A DNA stretch of 45,310 bases from Candidatus Ancillula kalotermitis (GTDB lineage: Bacteria > Actinomycetota > Actinomycetes > Actinomycetales > Bifidobacteriaceae): the NCBI GenBank assembly GCA_031273495.1, contig JAISRT010000024.1:1-45310 (forward strand), written 5' to 3'. The translations under genes were made by a program, and so were the position numbers. Shown here piece after piece: positions 36,360-45,310 of the stretch (position 1 is its first letter; every line of letters begins with the position of its first letter). The notes below the pieces were generated by a model. That model saw nothing but the letters and a program-made list of their open reading frames with translations. It was not told the DNA's origin and did not search any database.

Positions 36360-36693
36360 ATGGGTCAAACTCGCTTGCGAGTTTGGCAAATAAGCGGAAG
36401 AGGGGTGTCGCGTCCACCCGCGCGCTAGCGCGCGGGACCCTGAGACGCACCCGCCCCAGCGGCGGACAGCGTAGCGAATAGGCGCTCGATTCATTCGGCG
36501 CCGTCAATGAGCGGAGTGTGCTTGAGAAGTGTGAAACACTTCGAGGTCCGCGCCGGAAAGCGACGATATAGCGAGCGTAGCGAGCGCTGAGGAGCGAGGC
36601 TCAAAGCGTGAGCAGCGGTTCGTCTCCCTGACGATTAATCTGTTATGAATAGCACTTATTATTCCGGAGGAAAATTTGCGAATGAAGTCAAAT
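36360..36693 (+). repeat. Family-3 cassette, decayed copy
   Basis: The copy starts with the CAAACTCGC-TT-GCGAGTTTG palindrome (36366-36385), GGCAAATAAGCGG and GCGTCCACCCGCGCGCTAGCGCGCGGGACCCTGAGACGCACCCGCC. It later has TCTGTTATGAATAGCACTTATTATTCCGG and TTTGCGAATGAAGTCAAA. Where the other copies have TTAGTGCTATACT this one has lost the -10 box. It is followed directly by the next copy, so the two are tandem. Confidence 0.8.
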
Positions 36694-36977
36694 ATGGTCA
36701 AACTCGCTTGCCAGTTTGGCAAATAAGCGGAAGGAGAGCTCGAGAGGAGAGCGCAGCGGTTCTTCCTCTCGAAGTTAAATTTGTTATGAATAGCACTTAC
36801 TGAATTCGCCGCATTTGGTTCGATCGCTCCGCGCTCTCATTACGCCCCTCGCACAGGCTTCGCCAGTGCTCAAACACACTCCACTCGCTTTACGCCGCCG
36901 AATAAATCGTCGGCTGCTCGCTACGCTGGGCATGTGCTTCGCCACCCTGCGAATGAAGTTAGTGCTATACTACAGAT
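36694..36977 (+). repeat. Family-3 promoter-bearing cassette upstream of TPM operon
   Basis: The palindrome (36699-36718, one base changed), GGCAAATAAGCGGAAGGAGAGCTCG and GCGCAGCGGTTCTTCCTCTCGAAGTTAAATTTGTTATGAATAGCACTTACTGAATTCG are followed by about 110 bp unique to this copy. It ends with CTTCGCCACCCTGCGAATGAAGTTAGTGCTATACT. The matching copy lies in front of malic enzyme on the other strand. Confidence 0.85.
36963..36971 (+). promoter_or_regulatory. TPM-asd-aro operon extended -10 promoter (leaderless)
   Basis: TGCTATACT is followed by ACAGAT and then the ATG at 36978 (6 nt). The promoter is the terminal part of a family-3 cassette. Confidence 0.75.
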
Positions 36978-40634
<3,657 letters not shown>

Positions 40635-40690
40635 AGAGCAGAACACTATTAGACCTAGTTGAAGGACGAGAGCAGGATGAACTACTCTTC

Positions 40691-42223
40691 GTGTCTAAGG
40701 TTGTGTCCAAAATTGGCGGTAAACATTATGATTGGCGTGAAGTTACCGCAGCGGATTTTATACTGAATGCAAAACTAGCGGCTTGTCTATTAGTCAGGAA
40801 GAAGTTCAAGCCTGGTGCAAAAGTGTTGATCATTGCACACTCGTCATATTGGGTCCTACTGATGGAATTCGCCTGTCTCTATGCTGGTCTGACAGTCGTG
40901 CCGATTTATGAAACTGCGTCTAAGCGCCAGGTGAAGTCGGTGGTGGACCAGGTTAACCCGTGTTGTGGATTTATTGACAGTGTTCGCTACGAAAGCTTGC
41001 TGCCCAAGGATTTGGAGGTCATTGGGGTGCAGGAACTGGTTGAGTCGACGCATGGGACACGAGTTAATGAGAAGAAGCTTGCCGAGAGGAGGCCTTCAAA
41101 CACGGATGTTGCAGCAATGGTGTGGACTGCGGGTATGGACGGGAAACGTGTCGGAATTGAATATACGCATGAAGATTTCTTGAAGAATGTCGATACCGTT
41201 TCTGCGCGTCTCAAGGGTTCGGGGCTGAATGTTGACCGGTATTTGAGTTTCTTGTCCTTTGCACACATTTCACCACGGATTTTTCTCTACGCCGCGATCA
41301 GTCTTGGAGCAAGGGTCGGTGTTAGTCCAGGGGTGCGGCACCTACTGAAAGACCTCGCGGATTTCAAGCCCACTTTTATCGTTAGCGTTCCCCGTGTGTT
41401 CGACTCGCTTTACGCTCAAATACTCGACTCAGCACCTAACCACCTACTTAGCCTGCTCATAAAGTGGCAGATTCATAGGGTCACAATTGGGAAAACATCA
41501 CCGCGTCTGACGAGGAAGGTCAAGCAGATGTTCGGTGGCTGTCTTGAAGGCGTTTTTTCCTCCGCGATTAAGGCAGACTCTAGGCTATTGCAGACGTTTA
41601 CTGATTTTGGCGTGCCTGCGTTTGATTGCTACACCTCCACTGAATTCAAGGGTGTCATCTCTATGAATGTGCCTAAGCAAAACAAGATCGGGACTGTCGG
41701 GGTGCCACTAGAACAATTTCAAGTTGCGGTTGAAGACGGCGAAATACTGATTGACGGCGCGAAGACTGGTGACCTCGGTGCTATTGACTCTGACGGGTTC
41801 TTGAGCATTAACGGGCGCGAAAAGGATGTCATTATACTCAGAAACGGGCGCAGTGTTCTTCCAGAGCCACTTCAGCAAGCCCTGGCGACAGACCCGATGA
41901 TAGAAGATGTGCTGGTGATAGGGGAGAACCGACCATATCTTGCAGCACTAATCTCGCTCAACAACCAACACAAGCGTAAAGTTCTAGACGACTGCGGACT
42001 CGACGAGGATTCGATTGAGGGCGCCGTTTTGATTGACCGTCTTGTGGAAAAGGCCATCGAGAAGCTTAACAGATTGAACTCCAAGGACGAGAGCATTCTA
42101 AAATATGTCATCCTTGAAGACGGGTTTGCGAAGAAGGATGAGTTTATGACTGGTTCGCTACTCTTGAAGCGCGATGCGGTGTGCAAATTCTACAAGCAGT
42201 TGATCAATGAAGTGCTGTATTAA
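40691..42223 (+). CDS. Degenerate long-chain acyl-CoA synthetase (AMP-binding family)
   Basis: At least 510 residues of the FadD/AMP-forming acyl-CoA synthetase family, which would activate fatty acids with ATP and CoA. The general pattern is kept: VLIIAHSSYWVLLMEFACLYAGLTVVPIYETAS, SFAHISPRIF, GDLGAIDSDGFLSINGREKDVIILRNGRSVLPEPLQ, and a C-terminal KRDAVCKFYKQLI. The ATP-binding motif, normally YTSGTTGxPKG, reads WTAGMDGKRVG, losing key residues, so activity is doubtful. The start is also odd: family-like sequence (SRTLLDLVEGREQDELLFVSK) continues in frame upstream of GTG 40691 to about 40634, but has no ATG/GTG/TTG there, although GGAGG sits at 40621-40625. Confidence 0.8.
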   Translation: MSKVVSKIGGKHYDWREVTAADFILNAKLAACLLVRKKFKPGAKVLIIAHSSYWVLLMEFACLYAGLTVVPIYETASKRQVKSVVDQVNPCCGFIDSVRYESLLPKDLEVIGVQELVESTHGTRVNEKKLAERRPSNTDVAAMVWTAGMDGKRVGIEYTHEDFLKNVDTVSARLKGSGLNVDRYLSFLSFAHISPRIFLYAAISLGARVGVSPGVRHLLKDLADFKPTFIVSVPRVFDSLYAQILDSAPNHLLSLLIKWQIHRVTIGKTSPRLTRKVKQMFGGCLEGVFSSAIKADSRLLQTFTDFGVPAFDCYTSTEFKGVISMNVPKQNKIGTVGVPLEQFQVAVEDGEILIDGAKTGDLGAIDSDGFLSINGREKDVIILRNGRSVLPEPLQQALATDPMIEDVLVIGENRPYLAALISLNNQHKRKVLDDCGLDEDSIEGAVLIDRLVEKAIEKLNRLNSKDESILKYVILEDGFAKKDEFMTGSLLLKRDAVCKFYKQLINEVLY

Positions 42224-42257
42224 CACTGTCCGCGGACACATATACCCTTATGAGTCT

Positions 42258-42348
42258 CAGCATAAAGCAATGTCATCCTTGGGCAGCATAACGTGTCCCG
42301 AGGACCCATAATGAACCTGACAGTGAGTGATGTCTCGAGGGTGACAGT
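42258..42348. repeat. Family-2 palindromic repeats
   Basis: CAGCATAAAGCAATGTCATCCTTGGGCAGCATAACGTGTCCCGAGGACCC and GTCTCGAGGGTGACAG. They lie between the convergent ends of the acyl-CoA synthetase and coaC genes and may act as a bidirectional terminator. Confidence 0.7.
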
Positions 42349-42349
42349 A

Positions 42350-42883
42350 TTATCGCTCGTCAAGCACTGCGCGAACTATATCCTCAACGCTGGCTAGTGC
42401 GCCACGTCCCTCCACTCCACACGCTAGTCGGGCTGTCCGCGGCTCGATGACTTCCCAGCCGCGGTTTCGCAAAGTTTCTAGGTTACTGCGGGTTGCAGCG
42501 TTCTCAAGCATCACGGTGTTCATTGCGGGGGCGACCACTTTCCTTGTCGCGTCGGGGAGTGCGAGAACCATAGAGCTTAACTGGTCGTCAGCAATGCCGT
42601 GCGCAATTTTAGCGATGATGTTCGCGGTTGCGGGGGCCAAGCAAAATACATCGACACTCTGCGGAAGGTCAACGTGCACAATTTTCTCTGCCACTGGTTC
42701 GTCAAGCACATCGAGATAGACATAATTCTGGCTCAGCGCTTGCATAGTCAGTGGTGTGATGAACCCGCAGGCATGCTTACTCATTACCACGCTCACTTCG
42801 ATATCACGTTTTTTGAGCGCAGAAACAACATCGGCCGCCTTGTATGCAGCAATCGATCCAGAAACACCGAGCAGTACCTTAAT
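42350..42883 (-). CDS. coaC: Phosphopantothenoylcysteine decarboxylase, stand-alone, putative ATT start
   Basis: A 177-residue flavoprotein of the CoaC/HFCD family that decarboxylates 4'-phosphopantothenoylcysteine in coenzyme A synthesis. KVLLGVSGSIAAYKAADVVSALKK is the classical N-terminus. The catalytic His is in EKIVHVDLPQSVDVFCLAPATANIIAKIAHGIADDQLSS, the Asn in VVAPAMNTVML, and the flap Cys in RLACGVEGRGALASVEDIV. Most actinobacteria have a fused CoaBC; the CoaB ligase half is missing here. The ORF track adds 22 residues (GQTRLRVWQISGRGV...) that are a translated repeat and promoter. No ATG/GTG/TTG stands at the homologous start; ATT 42881-42883 does, exactly 6 nt after TGCTATACT. Confidence 0.9.
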   Translation of the reverse strand: MKVLLGVSGSIAAYKAADVVSALKKRDIEVSVVMSKHACGFITPLTMQALSQNYVYLDVLDEPVAEKIVHVDLPQSVDVFCLAPATANIIAKIAHGIADDQLSSMVLALPDATRKVVAPAMNTVMLENAATRSNLETLRNRGWEVIEPRTARLACGVEGRGALASVEDIVRAVLDER

Positions 42884-42889
42884 TCCATT

Positions 42890-42898
42890 AGTATAGCA
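42890..42898 (-). promoter_or_regulatory. coaC extended -10 promoter (leaderless)
   Basis: On the minus strand TGCTATACT is followed by AATGGA and then ATT AAG GTA CTG. The ATG inside AATGGA is out of frame with coaC. The promoter directly abuts a family-3 palindrome. Confidence 0.75.
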
Positions 42899-42901
42899 CG
42901 A

Positions 42902-42948
42902 CACCCCTCTTCCGCTTATTTGCCAAACTCGCAAGCGAGTTTGACCCA
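42902..42948 (-). repeat. Family-3 palindromic core next to coaC promoter
   Basis: GGGTCAAACTCGCTTGCGAGTTTGGCAAATAAGCGGAAGAGGGGTG on the minus strand matches the start of the 36360 copy over about 45 nt. It ends 3 nt before the coaC promoter. Confidence 0.85.
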
Positions 42949-43187
42949 TTCTGTCACCCTTGGCTTTATGCCACGCTGCGCTGGGATGACACTGCGAGGG
43001 TGTAATGAGAGCGTGGAGCGTGTGTCATTCTTGGCTTTATGCCGAGAATCTATAATGGCATGACTGACGCGTGGATCCTCGGGACAAGCCCAAGGATGAC
43101 ATGGTGGCGCGGTGTGTCCGTTACCGTGTGTCACCCTTGGCGTCCCATGTCACCCTTGGGCTTGTCCCGAGGGTCCACATTGGCGCG
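42949..43187. repeat. Family-2 palindromic repeat cluster
   Basis: Units include TCACCCTTGGCTTTATGCCACGC, TCATTCTTGGCTTTATGCCGAGAATCTA, GATCCTCGGGACAAGCCCAAGGATGACATG and GTCACCCTTGGGCTTGTCCCGAGGGTCCAC. With the family-3 core it fills most of the roughly 470-bp space between coaC and rpsD; no gene is seen. Confidence 0.85.
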
Positions 43188-43238
43188 GAGCGTTCGAACC
43201 AAATCACGTGACGCTAATTTAACAATCCGGACGGAGTG

Positions 43239-43247
43239 TGCTAGACT
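43239..43247 (+). promoter_or_regulatory. rpsD operon extended -10 promoter
   Basis: TGCTAGACT predicts a start near 43254 and a leader of about 99 nt before rpsD, which has a GAAAGGAA Shine-Dalgarno site. Autoregulation by S4 through this leader is possible, but no known S4 motif was identified. Confidence 0.6.
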
Positions 43248-43352
43248 AGTTAAGTTCAAGGACGTTCACCCGCCCGCAGTATTTGTGCGCAAAAGAAGGT
43301 CCAGCCGAGCAGACGGTCTGCAAGGTTATGTAGGAATACGAAAGGAACTCAA

Positions 43353-43985
43353 ATGACAGGAAATAACCTGACGAAATCACGTCGCCTAGTGCGTCGTTCA
43401 CGTGCCCTCGGATTGGCATTGACCCCGAAGGCAGCAAAGTATCTCGATCGCCGAAATTATGCACCTGGTGATCACGGTCGCACATCACGCAAGAAAGACT
43501 CTGACTATAAAATCCGCTTGAAGGAGAAGCAGCGTCTACGCGAGCAGTATGCACTCCGTGAGAAGCAACTCCGTGCAGTTTATGACTACGCAAAGACGCG
43601 TCCTGGTCTGACAGGTGAAGTTATGATTGAAACGCTAGAAACACGTCTTGATGCTCTAGTTCTCCGCGCAGGGTTTGCTCGCACAATTTATCAAGCTCGC
43701 CAGATTGTGACCCACGGGCACCTCCTTGTTGATGGCGTGAAGTTAGATCGTCCAAGCGCAAAGATTAAGGAGGGGCAGACAGTTCAAGTCCGTCCGAAAT
43801 CGCAGGCGTCACCTCAGTTTTTCGTTGCCGCTCAAGGCTCACACCGTGACGTATTGTCACCTTGTCCTGAGTATATTGATGTTGAGTTGACAAAACTACG
43901 TTTCAAGCTCGTGCACGCGCCAAAGCGTTCAGAAGTGCCAGTTGTATGCGAAGAAAACCTTGTTGTTGAGTATTACGCACGTTAA
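43353..43985 (+). CDS. rpsD: 30S ribosomal protein S4
   Basis: A 210-residue primary 16S rRNA-binding protein that nucleates small-subunit assembly and tunes decoding accuracy. TKSRRLVRRSRALGLALTPKAAKYLDRRNYAPGDHGR is the N-terminal part, without the zinc cysteines. The S4 domain LETRLDALVLRAGFARTIYQARQIVTHGHLLVDGVKLDRPS follows at about 90-130. The length and the Zn-free N-terminus fit actinobacteria. It is encoded apart from the rpoA/rpsK cluster and followed by rbfA and phoH on the same strand. Confidence 0.97.
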   Translation: MTGNNLTKSRRLVRRSRALGLALTPKAAKYLDRRNYAPGDHGRTSRKKDSDYKIRLKEKQRLREQYALREKQLRAVYDYAKTRPGLTGEVMIETLETRLDALVLRAGFARTIYQARQIVTHGHLLVDGVKLDRPSAKIKEGQTVQVRPKSQASPQFFVAAQGSHRDVLSPCPEYIDVELTKLRFKLVHAPKRSEVPVVCEENLVVEYYAR

Positions 43986-44029
43986 TAGTCGATAAGCTGC
44001 GCAGTAAGATTCACGGTCCACTTTAAGAT

Positions 44030-44491
44030 ATGGTAAGAGCACGCAATGTTGCACAGCGCAAACCGCGTATGGAGTCAGCAATTCTACAGGTTGTTGCTTC
44101 AACACTGCTTTCTGACTACACTGACCCAGATCTTCAAGGGGTGACCATCACGCAAGTTAGTATGACTGGCGACCTTCAGCACGCGACAATCTACTGGACG
44201 GCTGCATTTGTGGAGTCTGGTTCTGATGAAGCGCTAACTGACCGTGATGAAAAACTAGTCGCAAGGAGTTCTACCGCGCTAAATAAGGCGAAGGGGCGTT
44301 TCAGGACAAGCGTAGCGAAGAAGTTGGGTTCTAGGCTCGCACCGACACTTGAGTTTGAGTTCGACAGGCTGAACGAGCAAGTATCTTCAATAGAGAACTT
44401 ACTGGCACAAGCCGAGAAAAAGGACCGCGATGCCGCAAAACTCCGCGCTAACGCACAGCCCGCAGGAGGTGACGCGCCCTATAAAAGCTAA
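44030..44491 (+). CDS. rbfA: Ribosome-binding factor A
   Basis: A 153-residue KH-like RNA-binding protein that assists late 16S processing and 30S maturation, including in the cold. The family pattern runs from [48 protein letters not shown] to [31 protein letters not shown] charged C-terminal tail follows. The ATG at 44030 lacks an obvious Shine-Dalgarno site. It lies 44 bp after rpsD and probably shares its promoter; the usual nusA-infB-truB neighbours are absent. Confidence 0.92.
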   Translation: MVRARNVAQRKPRMESAILQVVASTLLSDYTDPDLQGVTITQVSMTGDLQHATIYWTAAFVESGSDEALTDRDEKLVARSSTALNKAKGRFRTSVAKKLGSRLAPTLEFEFDRLNEQVSSIENLLAQAEKKDRDAAKLRANAQPAGGDAPYKS

Positions 44492-45113
44492 GTTGAACAT
44501 TAAGGCGAAAACCGCAGGGCAGATGAAATACCTCGAGGCGATTGAGAACAACACTATAACATTTGGCATCGGACCGGCAGGCACCGGAAAGACTTTCCTC
44601 GCAATCCTCAAGGCCATAGAAGCGCTGGTATCACACCAAGTTCAACGTATAATACTGACGCGTCCAGCAATTGAAGCAGGCGAGCGACTTGGTTTCCTCC
44701 CTGGTGACTTGTATGCGAAAGTTGACCCGTATCTGAGACCACTATTCGACAGCCTGAACACTATTCTTGATGTGAAATCTGTTGCGGAACTCATCGAAGA
44801 TGGCATCATTGAGATTGCACCTCTAGCGTATATGCGCGGTCGCACGCTGGAGTCGGCATTTATTATACTCGACGAGGCGCAGAACACGACAAATGAGCAG
44901 ATGAAGATGTTCTTAACGCGACTGGGGAATGATTCAAAAATGGTCATAAACGGCGACTTGACCCAAATAGACCTGCCGAAAACTACACCTTCAGGACTCG
45001 AGAAGGCCGTGCAAATTCTTGGTGGAGTTAAGGGGCTCGAAATACTGCGCTTGACCGAAAAAGATGTTGTCCGAAACCGCATCGTGTCCGAAATAATTAA
45101 AGCCTACGCATAA
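44430..45113 (+). CDS. phoH: PhoH-like ATPase (short N-terminus)
   Basis: A PhoH/YbeZ-family ATPase of 227 residues from the track start. Walker A is [14 protein letters not shown] (about 46-59) and Walker B is [24 protein letters not shown], followed by [15 protein letters not shown]. The whole catalytic core is present, but the N-terminal domain of roughly 80-100 residues found in most PhoH proteins is missing. From ATG 44430 the gene would overlap rbfA by 62 nt. GTG 44469 and TTG 44493 are alternative starts; AGGAGG at 44464-44469 lies near both. ybeY normally follows phoH, but only repeats do here. Confidence 0.88.
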   Translation: MPQNSALTHSPQEVTRPIKAKLNIKAKTAGQMKYLEAIENNTITFGIGPAGTGKTFLAILKAIEALVSHQVQRIILTRPAIEAGERLGFLPGDLYAKVDPYLRPLFDSLNTILDVKSVAELIEDGIIEIAPLAYMRGRTLESAFIILDEAQNTTNEQMKMFLTRLGNDSKMVINGDLTQIDLPKTTPSGLEKAVQILGGVKGLEILRLTEKDVVRNRIVSEIIKAYA

Positions 45114-45127
45114 CACCTCGCGCCTCC

Positions 45128-45236
45128 TCATGTCATCCTTGGGCTTGTCCGTCTCATGTCATCCCTCGGCATAAAGCCAAGGGCAGGCGCGGGCTTGTCC
45201 GTCCCATGTCATCCTTGGGCTTGTCCCGAGGATCTC
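45128..45236. repeat. Family-2 palindromic repeats after phoH
   Basis: ATGTCATCCTTGGGCTTGTCCGTCTCATGTCATCCCTCGGCATAAAGCCAAGGGCAGGCGCGGGCTTGTCC and CATGTCATCCTTGGGCTTGTCCCGAGGATCTC. The last is the best full unit, with CCTTGGG...CCCGAGG pairing. Confidence 0.85.
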
Positions 45237-45237
45237 G

Positions 45238-45310
45238 CTAATCGCTCGATTTTCTGCGTTTGTCGCCAAAAATATACAACAAGTTGTCCATTGTGGCTCG
45301 TAAACTTGAA
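45238..45310 (-). CDS. Possible 3' end of a gene running off the window
   Basis: On the minus strand a frame is open from the window edge to a TAG at 45238-45240, ending MDNLLYIFGDKRRKSSD. The charged ending and the position just outside a repeat cluster, as at other gene ends here, make a convergent gene plausible. It is too short to identify and may be chance. Confidence 0.2.
   Translation of the reverse strand, partial: SSLRATMDNLLYIFGDKRRKSSD

Noticed and set aside
36121-36977. Short ORFs in the 857-bp gap (for example 36128-36313 and 36815-37003)
   Set aside because: They are translations of palindromic repeats in several frames, without start signals or protein-like composition.
42916-43356. 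ORFs across the coaC-rpsD gap
   Set aside because: They lie over family-2 repeats and run into the rpsD leader; the same repeat-derived peptides (LPNSQASLTHSVTLG) recur at other loci.

Overview
The window is a gene-dense, mostly housekeeping segment (29 supported protein genes, one tRNA) of an actinobacterial chromosome. Base composition looks balanced by eye, well below that of typical soil actinobacteria. The actinobacterial assignment rests on the tuf, rpsD, tlyA, LCP and type-2 pyrF proteins and on a trpC-trpB fusion of the kind known from Bifidobacterium. A fused AdhE, malic enzyme, fumarase and sugar-entry genes suggest a fermentative, probably host- or gut-associated relative of the Bifidobacteriaceae. 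Genus or species cannot be named from the sequence alone.

Layout. 1-5.9 kb: a diverged glycosyltransferase-like gene, aspS-hisF, a convergent MoxR ATPase, and dihydrofolate reductase. 5.9-12 kb: carB with an unusual insertion, then a one-polypeptide sugar isomerase-kinase. 12-19 kb: tuf with a clear terminator, the fumC and malic enzyme pair (minus strand), and adhE. 19-23 kb: a trpCB-dapF-pyrF operon. 23-27.4 kb: a MacAB-like three-gene ABC export operon. 27.4-36 kb: tRNA-Arg, malQ, an LCP-tesB-tlyA operon, an ADP-ribosylglycohydrolase-Nudix fusion and a membrane-anchored inositol-monophosphatase-like protein. 37-42 kb: an operon of a TPM-domain membrane protein, asd, DAHP synthase and a degenerate acyl-CoA synthetase. 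42-45 kb: stand-alone coaC (minus strand) and rpsD-rbfA-phoH.

Regulation. One extended -10 motif, TGC-TATAMT, recurs through the window. In eleven cases the start codon lies exactly 6 or 7 nt after the hexamer, so the predicted transcript begins at the start codon (leaderless). This corrects several ORF-track starts (carB, the isomerase-kinase). In two genes, coaC and the membrane-anchored phosphatase, the codon at that position is ATT and family homology continues to it with no usable ATG/GTG/TTG. tuf, adhE, the MacA-like gene and rpsD instead have leaders and Shine-Dalgarno sites.

Non-coding DNA. Intergenic spaces are filled by three dispersed repeat families: a roughly 100-130 bp unit around GGGGCCACGGCCCC; short GTCATCCTTGGGCTTGTCCCGAGGATCT-type palindromes; and a 200-330 bp cassette with a CAAACTCGC-GCGAGTTTG palindrome. 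Two copies of the cassette end in the same promoter, upstream of malic enzyme and of the TPM operon. No CRISPR array, transposase or phage gene was seen.

Most notable: the putative leaderless ATT starts, the isomerase-fructokinase fusion (predicted to take mannose or a similar hexose to fructose-6-phosphate in one protein), the ADP-ribosylglycohydrolase-Nudix fusion, the promoter-bearing repeat cassette, and the CarB insertion.
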